From assembly GCF_000971155.1 (NCBI RefSeq), contig NZ_BBLX01000002.1, positions 248,001-312,000 on the forward strand: DNA of 64,000 nt, given 5' to 3'. Shown here piece by piece: positions 7,466 to 16,897 of this stretch. Every line of letters begins with the position of its first letter. Within the stretch, counting starts at the first letter, position 1. A program made the position numbers and the translations under genes. The notes beneath the pieces were generated by a model. It was not told where the DNA came from. It ran no database searches and saw only the letters and a program-made list of their open reading frames with translations. The stretch is from Demequina maris. Lineage in GTDB: Bacteria > Actinomycetota > Actinomycetes > Actinomycetales > Demequinaceae.

Positions 7466-7473
7466 CATGAGCC

Positions 7474-8556
7474 ATGACCACGTTGACTCATGACGCCGCG
7501 CGCGTGAACCGCGCTCAGGGCCTCGTCCTCGCCCTGGCGTCCGCCGCCTCCTTCGGCCTGTCCGGCAGCCTCGCCCGCGGCCTCATGGATGCGGGCTGGA
7601 CCGCCGGCGCGGCGACGCTCGTGCGCGTGGCGATCGCGGCCGTGGTCCTCACCGTCCCCGCGCTCATCGCGCTGCGCGGCCGCTGGCGCCTGCTCGCCCG
7701 CGCCGCGGGCACCGTGATCGCGTACGGCGCGTTCGCGGTCGCGGGCGCGCAGCTCTTCTACTTCTTCGCGGTCGGCCACCTCGACGTGGGCGTCGCGCTG
7801 CTCATCGAGTACATGTCGCCCATCGTCGTGGTCGGCTACCTGTGGGCCACCCGCGGTCACCGCCCGGGTCGGCTCACGCTCCTCGGTGCCGTGGTCGCGA
7901 TGTCGGGCATGGTGCTCCTGCTCGACCTCGTCGGCGGCGGCCACGTGAGCATCGTGGGCATCGGCTGGGCGCTCGGCGCCATGATCGGCGCGTCCGTCTA
8001 CTTCGTCATCTCGAGCTCGAACTCGACCGGCCTGCCGCCGGTCACGCTCGCGTGGGGCGGCCTCATGGTCGCCGCCGTGATCCTCGGCATCGCCGCCGCG
8101 ACGGGCGTGCTGCCGCTCGCGTTCAGCACGGCCACCGTCCACCTGGTGCCGGGCGACCTGCCGTGGTGGGTCGCCGTCGCGCTGCTCGGCATCGTGACCT
8201 CCGCGGTCGCGTACGTCGTCGGCATCGCCGCGACCCGCCGCCTCGGCGCGCGCCTCGGCTCGTTCGTCGCGCTCACCGAGGTGCTTGCGGCGGCGCTGTT
8301 CGCGTGGCTGCTCGTCGGCCAGGCGCCCGCCGCGATCCAGATCGCGGGCGCGGTGCTGGTCCTCGCCGGCGTCGTGCTCGTCAAGCTGGGCGAGCCCGAC
8401 GAACCCGCGCTGGCCGTCGTCCCCGAGCCCGCGCTGCCCGGCACGGACGTGGTCCCCGCGGACCCCGGCGCGCTGCTCGAGGCCGAGGCCGAGGTCGACG
8501 CCGTGGTCGACGCCGAGCTCGAGAGCGAGCCGACCGAGGCCCGCGCCGCCCTCTAG
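7474..8556 (+). CDS. EamA/DMT-family transporter
   Basis: The 360-residue product has ten hydrophobic segments in two EamA repeats (about residues 10-140 and 150-290). Conserved small-residue patterns include the segment around ALLIEYMSPIVVVGYLWA, as in RhtA-type exporters. An acidic tail of about 55 residues rich in Glu, Asp and Ala is cytoplasmic and unusual in length. It probably exports amino acids or related metabolites. Nearby CGNR protein is the likely regulator. Confidence 0.85.
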   Translation: MTTLTHDAARVNRAQGLVLALASAASFGLSGSLARGLMDAGWTAGAATLVRVAIAAVVLTVPALIALRGRWRLLARAAGTVIAYGAFAVAGAQLFYFFAVGHLDVGVALLIEYMSPIVVVGYLWATRGHRPGRLTLLGAVVAMSGMVLLLDLVGGGHVSIVGIGWALGAMIGASVYFVISSSNSTGLPPVTLAWGGLMVAAVILGIAAATGVLPLAFSTATVHLVPGDLPWWVAVALLGIVTSAVAYVVGIAATRRLGARLGSFVALTEVLAAALFAWLLVGQAPAAIQIAGAVLVLAGVVLVKLGEPDEPALAVVPEPALPGTDVVPADPGALLEAEAEVDAVVDAELESEPTEARAAL

Positions 8557-8602
8557 CCCCCCAGACCTGCCCGTGCGCACCCTCCTACGCGCCCGGGCAT
8601 GA

Positions 8603-8637
8603 CCGAGGCCGGATGCCTGATGAGCATCCGGCCTCGG
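8603..8637. terminator. Bidirectional hairpin between eamA-like gene and pckG
   Basis: CGAGGCCGGATGC (8604-8616) pairs perfectly with GCATCCGGCCTCG (8624-8636), with a 7-nt loop. It lies between two genes that converge, so it can end transcription from both. Confidence 0.85.
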
Positions 8638-8649
8638 CCCTCCCCCCGT

Positions 8650-10500
8650 CTACAGCCCGTCGATGTCGGCGCGCATCCGGGCCAGACCCTCGCGGATCGG
8701 CTCCGGCACCTTGTCGCCGTACGAGTCGAGGAACGCCTGCGCGTCGTCCGCCTCCGCGGCGAGCGCCTGCTTGTCGAGGCCGAACAGCTCAGCCCACGTC
8801 GCATCGTCCACGCCCGCGGCGGCGTGGTCGATCTCGCCCTCCGCGGGGATGAGGCCGAACGGGCTCTCCGTGCCCTCGGCGCGGCCCTCGATGCGGTCGA
8901 GCATCCAGGCCAGCGCGTGGATGTTCTCGCCGAAGCCCGGCCACAGGAAGCGGCCGTCGGCGCCCTTGCGGAACCAGTTCACCTGGAACACCGCCGGCGC
9001 GCCGCCCGCGGCGTCGGCCTTCGCGCCCACCTCGAGCCAGTGGCTCCAGTGGTCGGCCATGTGGACGCCGCAGAACGGCAGCATCGCGAACGGGTCGCGG
9101 CGCAGCTCGCCGACCGTGCCCTCCGCCGCGGCGGTGCGCTCGGACGCGAGCGTCGCGCCCATGAGCATGCCGTGCTCCCAGTCGCGGGCCTGTGCGACCA
9201 GCGGCACGTTGGTCGCGCGGCGGCCGCCGAAGATCACGGCGTCGACCACCACGCCGGCCGGGTCGTCCCAGTCGTCCGAGATCGTCGGGCACTGGGCGGC
9301 CGCGACCGTGAAGCGCGAGTTCGGGTGGGCGGCCGGGGTGGACGATGCGGGGGTCCAGTCCTGGCCGAGCCAGTCCGTGAGGTGCTCAGGCGCCTCGTCG
9401 GTCATGCCCTCCCACCACACGTCGCCGTCGTCGGTGCGCGCGACGTTCGTGAAGACTACGTCGTGCGTGAGCGTGTCCATCGCGACCGGGTTGGTGCCGC
9501 GGCCCGTGCCGGGCGCGACGCCGAAGAAGCCGGCCTCGGGGTTGATGGCGCGCAGGCGGCCGTCGGGGCCCGGTGCCAGCCACGCGATGTCGTCGCCGAG
9601 CGTCTCGACGGTCCAGCCCGGGATGGTGGGCTGCAGCATCGCGAAGTTCGTCTTGCCGCACGCGCTCGGGAAGGCAGCGGCGACGTGGAAGACGCGGCCG
9701 CGCGGGTTGGTGACCTTGAGCAGCAGCATGTGCGCCGCGAGCCAGCCCTCGTCCTGACCGATCGCGCTCGCGATGCGCAGCGCGAACGCCTTCTTGGCGA
9801 GGATCGCGTTGCCGCCGTAGGCCGAGCCGTACGACCACACCTCGCGGGTCTCGGGGAAGTGCGAGATGTACTTGGTCTTGTTGCACGGCCACGCGACGTC
9901 CTCCTGGCCGGGCGCGAGCGGGGCGCCGACCGTGTGGGCGCAGCGCACCCACTCGGTGTCGGGGCCGATCTGCGCGAGCGCGTCGGCGCCCATGCGGGTC
10001 ATCGTGCCCATGCTCACCACGACGTAGGGGGAGTCCGTGACCTGCACGCCGTAGCGGGTGAGGGGGCCGCCCACGGGGCCCATCGCGAACGGCATCACGT
10101 ACATCGTGCGGCCGCGCATCGCGCCGCGGAACAGGCCGTGCAGCGTCTCGCGCATCGCGGCCGGCGGGACCCAGTGGTTCGTGGGACCGGCGTCCTCCTC
10201 CTTGACGGAGCAGATGAAGGTGCGGGACTCGACGCGGGCGACGTCGTCCGGGTCGCTGCGCGCGAGGTAGCTGCCGGGCCGCAGCTCGGGGTCCAGCGCC
10301 TCGAGCGTGCCCGCGTCGACCATCTGGCGGATCAGCCGGGCGCGCTCGGGCGCCGAACCGTCGCACCACACGACCTCGTCGGGCGTCGCGTGAAGAGCGA
10401 GGCGCTCGACCCACGCGACGATGCTCGGGTCGGCCCCCTGCGGGTGGCCCGCTCCGGACGAGGTGCGCGTGTCGCGCAGCGGCTGCTCGATGATCGCCAT
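8650..10500 (-). CDS. pckG: Phosphoenolpyruvate carboxykinase (GTP)
   Basis: The 616-residue product has the full length of GTP-dependent PEPCK. The kinase-1a loop [14 protein letters not shown] carries the reactive cysteine of the GTP class. Further motifs are [13 protein letters not shown] and the PEP-binding region around RDWEHG. It interconverts oxaloacetate plus GTP with PEP, CO2 and GDP at the entry to gluconeogenesis. ATG 10500 follows AAGGGAG. It is divergent from a RamB-like regulator of acetate and carboxylate metabolism, a sensible pairing. Confidence 0.96.
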   Translation of the reverse strand: MAIIEQPLRDTRTSSGAGHPQGADPSIVAWVERLALHATPDEVVWCDGSAPERARLIRQMVDAGTLEALDPELRPGSYLARSDPDDVARVESRTFICSVKEEDAGPTNHWVPPAAMRETLHGLFRGAMRGRTMYVMPFAMGPVGGPLTRYGVQVTDSPYVVVSMGTMTRMGADALAQIGPDTEWVRCAHTVGAPLAPGQEDVAWPCNKTKYISHFPETREVWSYGSAYGGNAILAKKAFALRIASAIGQDEGWLAAHMLLLKVTNPRGRVFHVAAAFPSACGKTNFAMLQPTIPGWTVETLGDDIAWLAPGPDGRLRAINPEAGFFGVAPGTGRGTNPVAMDTLTHDVVFTNVARTDDGDVWWEGMTDEAPEHLTDWLGQDWTPASSTPAAHPNSRFTVAAAQCPTISDDWDDPAGVVVDAVIFGGRRATNVPLVAQARDWEHGMLMGATLASERTAAAEGTVGELRRDPFAMLPFCGVHMADHWSHWLEVGAKADAAGGAPAVFQVNWFRKGADGRFLWPGFGENIHALAWMLDRIEGRAEGTESPFGLIPAEGEIDHAAAGVDDATWAELFGLDKQALAAEADDAQAFLDSYGDKVPEPIREGLARMRADIDGL

Positions 10501-10526
10501 GGCTGCTCCCTTGCGGCTGTCGATTG

Positions 10527-10626
10527 GTGAATTCCTCCGCGTGCTTTCGACGTTACGGGTGGTTCAGGCCCCCTGATCGCACATTCGGCCGTGAAATTTC
10601 GCGATTCTTCACGTAGCGTGAATTCC
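10527..10626. promoter_or_regulatory. Operator candidates between pckG and the RamB-like gene
   Basis: Within the 126-nt divergent spacer, GTGAATTCC occurs twice as a direct repeat (10527-10535 and 10618-10626). Between them CGTGAA (10590-10595) and TTCACG (10608-10613) form an inverted repeat with a 12-nt spacer. All contain GTGAA. They are plausible binding sites for the adjacent regulator; this is inference from position. Confidence 0.45.
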
Positions 10627-12066
10627 ATGCCGGATCTCTCCACGCTTGGCCGCCGCGTGCGGCACTTCCGCACCGAGGCGGGGCTCACGCTCGAGCAGCT
10701 GGGGCGCGACGTCGACGTCGCGCCGAGCCAGCTGTCGCTCATCGAGAACGGCCGGCGCGAGCCGCGCCTCACGCTGCTGTCCGCGCTCGCGGAGCGGCTG
10801 GACGTCACGGTCGGCGACCTGCTCGACGCGGCACCGCCCAGCCCGCGGGCCGCGCTGGAGATCGAGCTCGAGCACGCGCAGGAGGGCGCGGCCTACCGCG
10901 AGCTGGGCCTGCCGGAGCTGCGCGCGACCCGCGGGATGCCGGACGACGTGCTGCGCACCCTCGTGGGGCTCCACCGCGAGCTCGACCGTCGCGCGCGCCA
11001 GGCGATCGCGACGCCCGAGGAGGCGCGCCGCGCCAACACGCGTCAGCGGCTGCGCATGCAGTCCCTCGACAACCACGTGCCCGCGATCGAGTCGCTCGCG
11101 TCCGAGGACGTCGCCGCGGTCGGGCACGCGGGAGGCGCGCTCACGCACCGCACCGTGAGCCTCATGGCCGCGCGGCTCGGGCTCAAGATCGTCCACGCCG
11201 ACGACCTCCCGCACTCGGCGCGCTGCGTGCTCGACCTCGAGAACGGGCGCATCTACATCCCGCCCGCCTCCATCCCGGGCGGGCACGGGCTGCGCTCGCT
11301 CGCACTGCAGGCGATGGCGCACATCCGGCTCGGGCACGGCGAGCCGACGAGCTACGCCGACTTCCTGCGCCAGCGCCAGGACGCGAGCTACTACGCCGCC
11401 GCGTGCCTCATGCCGGAGGAGCCGGCCGTCGCGTTCCTCGAGCGGGCCAAGCGCGAGCGCGACATCGCGATCGAGGACTTCCGCGACGCGTTCGGCGTCA
11501 CCCACGAGGCGGCGGCGCTGCGCTTCTCCAACCTCGCGACCGTGCACCTCGGGATGCGGCTGCACTTCCTGCGCGCCGCGGGCGACGGGGCCGTGGTGCG
11601 CGCGTACGAGAACGACGGGCTGCCGCTGCCGGTCGACGTCACGGGCGCGACCGAGGGGCAGATCGTGTGCCGGCACTGGAGCGCGCGGCGCGCGTTCGCG
11701 CGGTCGACCCGCACCACCGAGTACTTCCAGTACACGGACACGCCCGCGGGCACGTTCTTCGAGGCGACGCAGACCGGCGCCACCGAGGCCGAGGAGTTCT
11801 CGATCACGATCGGCGTGCCGTACTCGGATTCCAAGTGGTTCCGGGGCCGCGAGACGCAGAACCACGAGGTGTCCCGCTGCCCGGACCTCAGCTGCTGCCG
11901 ACGCCCCGACGCGGACGAGGCCCTGCGCTGGGCGGGGCGGGCGTGGGCGAGCGCCCGCGTGCACGCGCACATCTTCTCCCCGCTGCCGCGCGGCACGTAC
12001 CCGGGCATCGACGACCGCGAGCTGTACGCGTTCCTCGACGCCCACTCCGGCGACGACGGGGACTGA
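10627..12066 (+). CDS. RamB-type XRE-family regulator of carboxylate metabolism
   Basis: The 479-residue product has an N-terminal XRE helix-turn-helix (RVRHFRTEAGLTLEQLGRDVDVAPSQLSLIENGRREP, residues 7-45) and a central IrrE/ImmA-like domain. A C-terminal cysteine-containing region (CRHWSARRAF ... SRCPDLSCCRRPDADEA) is typical of short-chain fatty-acyl regulators such as RamB. The metallopeptidase HExxH is not intact (MAHIRLGHG), as is usual in this family. ATG 10627 is chosen over an upstream GTG because the HTH begins a few residues later. Likely target: pckG and/or itself. Confidence 0.85.
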   Translation: MPDLSTLGRRVRHFRTEAGLTLEQLGRDVDVAPSQLSLIENGRREPRLTLLSALAERLDVTVGDLLDAAPPSPRAALEIELEHAQEGAAYRELGLPELRATRGMPDDVLRTLVGLHRELDRRARQAIATPEEARRANTRQRLRMQSLDNHVPAIESLASEDVAAVGHAGGALTHRTVSLMAARLGLKIVHADDLPHSARCVLDLENGRIYIPPASIPGGHGLRSLALQAMAHIRLGHGEPTSYADFLRQRQDASYYAAACLMPEEPAVAFLERAKRERDIAIEDFRDAFGVTHEAAALRFSNLATVHLGMRLHFLRAAGDGAVVRAYENDGLPLPVDVTGATEGQIVCRHWSARRAFARSTRTTEYFQYTDTPAGTFFEATQTGATEAEEFSITIGVPYSDSKWFRGRETQNHEVSRCPDLSCCRRPDADEALRWAGRAWASARVHAHIFSPLPRGTYPGIDDRELYAFLDAHSGDDGD

Positions 12067-12123
12067 GCGGCCGGTCCAGGAGGGACGATGCGCGCTCCGC
12101 GCGTGCGCGAGGCGACCCTCCCG

Positions 12124-12129
12124 TAGAAT
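12124..12129 (+). promoter_or_regulatory. -10 box of typA
   Basis: TAGAAT, identical to the box before ychF. It lies 55 nt upstream of the chosen typA ATG, leaving a short leader that holds GGTCC-ATGTC-GGACC. Confidence 0.55.
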
Positions 12130-12184
12130 GGATCGGCGGTCCATGTCGGACCGAGCACCCCTTCACATGGAAACGAGTTCCCGC

Positions 12185-14086
12185 ATGCCCCTGCGCTCCG
12201 ATCTGCGCAACGTCGCCATCGTCGCCCACGTCGACCATGGCAAGACCACCCTCGTCGACGCGATGCTCGTCCAGGGAGGCGCCTACGGCGACCACGCCCA
12301 CGTCGAGGACCGCGCCATGGACTCCGGCGACCTCGAGCGCGAGAAGGGCATCACGATCCTCGCGAAGAACACCGCGATCCGCTACACCGGCGAGGCCGCC
12401 GGCCCCGAGGGCGTGACCATCAACGTGATCGACACCCCGGGCCACGCGGACTTCGGCGGCGAGGTCGAGCGCGGCCTGAGCATGGTCGACGGCGTCGTGC
12501 TGCTGGTCGACGCGTCCGAGGGCCCGCTGCCCCAGACGCGCTTCGTGCTGCGCAAGGCGCTCGCGGCGAAGCTCCCCGTGATCATCGTCGTGAACAAGGT
12601 GGACCGTCCTGACTCGCGCATCGGCGAGGTCGTCGACGAGACCCACGACCTGCTGCTCGGCCTGGCCTCGGACCTCGAGGACGAGGTCCCCGACCTCGAC
12701 GTCGACGCGCTCCTCGAGGTACCCGTCGTCTACGCCTCCGCCAAGAACGGCGTCGCCTCGCTCACCCAGCCCGCCGACGGCACCCTCCCCGAGGGCGACT
12801 CCGTCGAGCCGCTGTTCAAGGTCATCATGGAGCGCATCCCCGCGCCGTCCTACGACGAGGGCGCCCCGCTGCAGGCGCACGTCACCAACCTGGACGCGTC
12901 GCCGTTCCTCGGCCGCCTCGCGCTGCTGCGCGTGTTCAACGGCGAGATCCGCAAGGGCCAGCAGGTCGCGTGGGCCCGCAAGGACGGCTCGATCAAGCCC
13001 GTCAAGATCACCGAGCTGCTCGAGACCAAGGGCCTCGACCGCGTGCCCGCCGAGTCGGCGCGGGCCGGCGACATCGTCGCCGTGGCCGGCATCGAGGACA
13101 TCACCATCGGCGAGACCCTCACCGACATCGAGGACCCGCGCCCGCTGCCCCTCATCTCCGTCGACGACCCGGCCATCTCGATGACCATCGGCATCAACAC
13201 GTCGCCGCTCGCCGGCCGCGTCAAGGGTGCCAAGGTCACCGCGCGCCAGGTCAAGGACCGCCTCGACAAGGAGCTCATCGGCAACGTGTCGATCAAGGTG
13301 CTCCCGACCGAGCGCCCCGACTCGTGGGAGGTCCAGGGCCGCGGCGAGCTCGCGCTGGCGATCCTCGTCGAGCAGATGCGCCGCGAGGGCTACGAGCTCA
13401 CCGTCGGCAAGCCGCAGGTCGTCACCAAGGAGATCGACGGCAAGCTCAACGAGCCGATGGAGCACATGACCATCGACGTGCCCGAGGAGCACCTCGGCGC
13501 CGTCACCCAGCTCCTCGCGTCCCGCAAGGGCCGCATGGAGTCGATGTCGAACCACGGCACCGGCTGGGTGCGCATGGAGTTCATCGTCCCGGCGCGCGGC
13601 CTCATCGGCTTCCGCAGCCAGTTCCTCACCGACACGCGCGGCACCGGCATCGCGTCGTCCATCGCGCACGGCTACGAGCCGTGGGCCGGCCTCATCGAGT
13701 ACCGCACCAACGGCTCGCTCGTGGCGGACCGCGCCGGCGCGGTGACCTCGAACGCGCTCATGGCGCTCCAGGACCGCGGCACCTTCTTCGTGGGCCCCAC
13801 CGAGGACACCTACGAGGGCATGGTCATCGGCGAGAACTCGCGCAACGAGGACATGGACGTCAACATCACCAAGGAGAAGAAGCTCAACAACATCCGCTCG
13901 TCCACGGCGGAGGAGCTCGAGCGCCTGGCCCCGCCGCGCCGCCTCACCCTCGAGGAGTCCCTCGAGTTCGCGCGCGAGGACGAGTGCGTGGAGGTGACGC
14001 CCGAGAAGGTGCGCATCCGCAAGGTGATCCTGGACGCCACGGAGAGGGCACGCGCCGCGTCGCGCGCGAAGCGCCAGAACGCCTGA
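12185..14086 (+). CDS. typA: Translational GTPase TypA/BipA
   Basis: The 633-residue product is of family length. G1 is [16 protein letters not shown]3 [14 protein letters not shown] and G4 [10 protein letters not shown]. Beta-barrel and EF-G-like domains follow, then the TypA-specific C-terminal region ([19 protein letters not shown]). TypA binds the 70S ribosome and matters for stress growth and large-subunit assembly. ATG 12185 gives the usual start ([20 protein letters not shown]). In-frame ATGs at 12143 and 12167 are alternatives. Confidence 0.95.
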   Translation: MPLRSDLRNVAIVAHVDHGKTTLVDAMLVQGGAYGDHAHVEDRAMDSGDLEREKGITILAKNTAIRYTGEAAGPEGVTINVIDTPGHADFGGEVERGLSMVDGVVLLVDASEGPLPQTRFVLRKALAAKLPVIIVVNKVDRPDSRIGEVVDETHDLLLGLASDLEDEVPDLDVDALLEVPVVYASAKNGVASLTQPADGTLPEGDSVEPLFKVIMERIPAPSYDEGAPLQAHVTNLDASPFLGRLALLRVFNGEIRKGQQVAWARKDGSIKPVKITELLETKGLDRVPAESARAGDIVAVAGIEDITIGETLTDIEDPRPLPLISVDDPAISMTIGINTSPLAGRVKGAKVTARQVKDRLDKELIGNVSIKVLPTERPDSWEVQGRGELALAILVEQMRREGYELTVGKPQVVTKEIDGKLNEPMEHMTIDVPEEHLGAVTQLLASRKGRMESMSNHGTGWVRMEFIVPARGLIGFRSQFLTDTRGTGIASSIAHGYEPWAGLIEYRTNGSLVADRAGAVTSNALMALQDRGTFFVGPTEDTYEGMVIGENSRNEDMDVNITKEKKLNNIRSSTAEELERLAPPRRLTLEESLEFAREDECVEVTPEKVRIRKVILDATERARAASRAKRQNA

Positions 14087-14108
14087 CGCTCCGCCTACCA
14101 TGGCAGGC

Positions 14109-14465
14109 ATGGCTCGCATCGTCTGGTCCTCCCTCGTCATCGCGCTGATCGGCGCGATCGTGGCGCTCGTGGGCGCGGGCTCGCACCGCGCCTACGGGTG
14201 GGCCGGGGTGACGGTCTGCCTGGTGCTCGTCGGCACCGCCTCCGTGTTCTCCCGCGCGTGGCTCGGCTTCACCGGGCTCGCGATCTTCGGCACCGCGTGG
14301 GCGGTGCTGACGGTCGTGCTCGCGCAGGAGGGCCCGGGCGGGTCGCTGCTCATCCCCGCCGACGCGGTCAGCCTCACCTGGGTGTACGGGGGCGCGTTCG
14401 TGATCGGAGCGGCCGCGCTCATCCCGCGCCGGGTGCTCGGCGACACCAAGGCGGCGGTCTCGTGA
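14109..14465 (+). CDS. Small four-helix membrane protein, actinobacterial, function unknown
   Basis: The 118-residue product has four hydrophobic segments covering most of its length and a short basic end. ATG 14109 lies 7 nt after TACCAT (14096-14101), matching the leaderless pattern here; an in-frame ATG at 14100 is the alternative. Its TGA overlaps the GTG of the VanW gene (GTGA), so the pair is translationally coupled. It probably helps in the same envelope process. Confidence 0.7.
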   Translation: MARIVWSSLVIALIGAIVALVGAGSHRAYGWAGVTVCLVLVGTASVFSRAWLGFTGLAIFGTAWAVLTVVLAQEGPGGSLLIPADAVSLTWVYGGAFVIGAAALIPRRVLGDTKAAVS

Positions 14466-16462
14466 GCGACCCGCGCGACGAGCGGCCCGAGGAGCAGGAC
14501 GAACTCGACGAGGCTCAGGCGGAGATCGACGCGGACCTCGACGGGGACGAGGCGGACGACGCCACCGCGCAGGTGCCCGCCTTCCTGGCGGAGCCGCCGG
14601 CCGAGCCCGAGCCGGAGCCCGACGCCGAGGCGACCGCGGTGCTGCCGCCGGTCGTCGACGAGCCGGCGGACGATGCGGCGGACGGCGCGGACGCGGAGGC
14701 GACCGCCGTGATGGCGCCGGTCCCCGCGGCGGAGCCCTTGCCAGAGCCCGCGCCGGAGGAGCAGCCCGCGACCGACGAGGTCGCCGAGACGAAGGAGCCT
14801 CGCCGCGTGCACTGGGGACGTTGGGCGTTCGTGTTCATCCTCATCGCGCTCGTCGGCGGCTACTTCGCCGCCGCGGTGTACGCCTCGGGACGCATCCCGG
14901 CCGGCACCGCCGTCGAGGGCGTCGACATCGGGGGCATGACGCGCGACGAGGCGGTCGCCGCGCTGCAGCCGACGGTCAAGGAGCTCAACACCACCCCGGT
15001 GGCGATCACCACCGACGACGCCGAGGCCACGATCGTCCCCAAGGAGTCCGGCATGGCCGCCGGCGCCGGCGCGACGGTCGACCAGCTGCTGCGCTTCAGC
15101 CTCGCGCCCTTCGACATCCTCCGCTCCTTCACCGGTGCCGAGCGCGAGGCCGAGCTCGTCACCGTCGTCGACCAGGACACGCTCGCCGAGGCGATCGACG
15201 GCACCCGCGACGACCTCGAGGTCGACGGCCAGGACGCCGCGGTCGAGATCACCGGCACCGGCGCGAGCCCCGTGGCCGCGGTCGACGGCGTCGCGCTCGA
15301 TGCCGAGGCGACCGCCGAGGGCCTCGGCGAGGTGTGGCCGGTCGACACCTACCCCGCCGTGGTCGAGTCCAAGCCCGCCGCGATCACCACCGACGACGCG
15401 GACGCCTTCGTCACCGAGCTCAACTCGGAGATCCTCGCGGGCGACGTGCTCATGACCGGCGAGAACGGCGACGCCACGGTCACCTCCGACCAGCTCACCC
15501 GCTTCGGCTCCGTCGAGGACGTCGACGGCGAGCTCGTGTTCCTGATCGACGGGCGGTCGCTCGCCGCGGAGCTCGAGTCCGCGGACCCGGGCCTCGTGAG
15601 CGCCCCGACGTCCGCATCGTTCCGCTTCACCAGCAGCCACCAGCTCAAGACCTCGGCCTCGAAGCCGGGGCGCGCGATCGCCCCGAAGCGGCTCGGCCCG
15701 GCGGTGGCCGCCGCCGCCCAGAGCCCCGAGCGCGAGGGCGAGCTGCCGTACAAGAACACCCAGGCCGCCGTCACGAGCGACGACCTCGGCGTCAAGGACC
15801 TCAAGAAGGTCGTCGCGTCCTTCGACACCCCGCTCACCCCCGAGCCCGTCCGCACGCAGAACCTCGTGCGCGGCGCCGAGAAGGTCACCGGTGTCGTCGT
15901 GAAGCCCGACGAGACGTTCTCGCTGCTCGACGCGCTCGCCCCCATCACCGAGGCGGGCGGCTACCAGGCGGCCCACATCATCGTCGACGGGTACCTCACC
16001 AACGGCATCGGCGGCGGCCTGTCGCAGATGGCGACCACGGTCTACAACGCGGCGTACTTCGCGGGCCTCGAGGACGTCGAGCACCGCCCCCACACGAAGT
16101 GGTTCGACCGGTACCCGGCGGGCCGCGAGGCCACGATCTTCGTCGGCTCGCTCGACCTGCGCTTCAAGAACAACACCCCGTACACGCTCGTGATGAGCTC
16201 GTACGTGACCGGGGGCCGCCTCCACGTCGACATCTGGTCCACGCCGTACTACACGGTCAAGACCTACGCGTCGGACAAGACGAACTTCGTCCAGCCCAAG
16301 TCGGTCGAGTCCGACCGCTCGACCTGCCTCGATACCCCCATGGGCAACCCGGGCTTCACCATCACGAACCGCCGCGAGGTGTACCTCAAGGGCGACCTCG
16401 TCGACGAGTCCTCGTACACCTGGACGTACCAGCCCGACAACGGCGTCACCTGCACCAAGTAG
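14462..16462 (+). CDS. VanW-domain cell-wall protein with PG-binding repeats
   Basis: The 666-residue product has an acidic, Pro/Glu/Ala-rich cytoplasmic N terminus (about 115 residues) and one transmembrane segment near 118-143. Next come two putative peptidoglycan-binding (PG_binding_4-like) domains, about 150-260 and 300-390. A VanW domain follows near 465-610 (VVVKPDETFSLLDAL ... GGGLSQMATTVYNAA). The end is exposed outside the cell. VanW proteins occur with glycopeptide-resistance and cell-wall genes, but the reaction is not established. Start GTG 14462. Confidence 0.88.
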   Translation: MSDPRDERPEEQDELDEAQAEIDADLDGDEADDATAQVPAFLAEPPAEPEPEPDAEATAVLPPVVDEPADDAADGADAEATAVMAPVPAAEPLPEPAPEEQPATDEVAETKEPRRVHWGRWAFVFILIALVGGYFAAAVYASGRIPAGTAVEGVDIGGMTRDEAVAALQPTVKELNTTPVAITTDDAEATIVPKESGMAAGAGATVDQLLRFSLAPFDILRSFTGAEREAELVTVVDQDTLAEAIDGTRDDLEVDGQDAAVEITGTGASPVAAVDGVALDAEATAEGLGEVWPVDTYPAVVESKPAAITTDDADAFVTELNSEILAGDVLMTGENGDATVTSDQLTRFGSVEDVDGELVFLIDGRSLAAELESADPGLVSAPTSASFRFTSSHQLKTSASKPGRAIAPKRLGPAVAAAAQSPEREGELPYKNTQAAVTSDDLGVKDLKKVVASFDTPLTPEPVRTQNLVRGAEKVTGVVVKPDETFSLLDALAPITEAGGYQAAHIIVDGYLTNGIGGGLSQMATTVYNAAYFAGLEDVEHRPHTKWFDRYPAGREATIFVGSLDLRFKNNTPYTLVMSSYVTGGRLHVDIWSTPYYTVKTYASDKTNFVQPKSVESDRSTCLDTPMGNPGFTITNRREVYLKGDLVDESSYTWTYQPDNGVTCTK

Positions 16463-16484
16463 CGGGGACGATGCGCCGGTAGCG

Positions 16485-16499
16485 GGTCCCTCGGGGACC
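16485..16499 (+). terminator. Short hairpin after the VanW gene
   Basis: GGTCCC (16485-16490) and GGGACC (16494-16499) form a 6-bp stem with a 3-nt loop, 22 nt after the stop codon. It is weak but well placed. Confidence 0.4.
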
Positions 16500-16524
16500 T
16501 GGCGGGAGGGCCCGTGCCCGGCGG

Positions 16525-16530
16525 TATGAT
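16525..16530 (+). promoter_or_regulatory. -10 box of fdxA-dapC
   Basis: TATGAT, close to consensus, 39 nt before the GTG start. A GAGGAG ribosome site precedes the start, so this mRNA has a leader, unlike many neighbours. Confidence 0.6.
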
Positions 16531-16569
16531 GAGCGCGACCCCCCGTAGAGCCGAGGTTGAGGAGACGCA

Positions 16570-16890
16570 GTGACCTACGTCATCGCCCTGCCGTGTGTCG
16601 ACGTCAAGGACAAGGCGTGCATCGACGAGTGTCCCGTCGACTGCATCTACGAGGGTGAGCGCATGCTCTACATCCACCCCGACGAGTGCGTCGACTGCGG
16701 CGCCTGCGAGCCGGTCTGCCCGGTCGAGGCGATCTACTACGAGGACGACGTCCCGGACAAGTGGGCCGAGTACTACAACGCCAACGTCGAGTTCTTCTCG
16801 GAGATCGGGTCGCCCGGCGGCGCCGCGAAGATGGGTCTGATCGAGCACGACCACGACCTCATCAAGTCGCTCGCCCCGCAGAACGGCTGA
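16570..16890 (+). CDS. fdxA: 7Fe ferredoxin
   Basis: The 106-residue product has the [3Fe-4S]/[4Fe-4S] arrangement of actinobacterial FdxA: early cysteines in PCVDVKDKACIDECPVDC and the C-terminal cluster motif CVDCGACEPVCPVEA. The tail ends GLIEHDHDLIKSLAPQ. It carries electrons in the cytoplasm. Start GTG 16570 has a GGAG ribosome site. The pairing with dapC directly downstream is a conserved actinobacterial arrangement. Confidence 0.95.
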   Translation: MTYVIALPCVDVKDKACIDECPVDCIYEGERMLYIHPDECVDCGACEPVCPVEAIYYEDDVPDKWAEYYNANVEFFSEIGSPGGAAKMGLIEHDHDLIKSLAPQNG

Positions 16891-16897
16891 CGCGGGC

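Noticed and set aside
10627-12066. Active metallopeptidase of the IrrE/ImmA type in the RamB-like protein
   Set aside because: The HExxH zinc motif is not intact in this protein, as is common in the regulator family.
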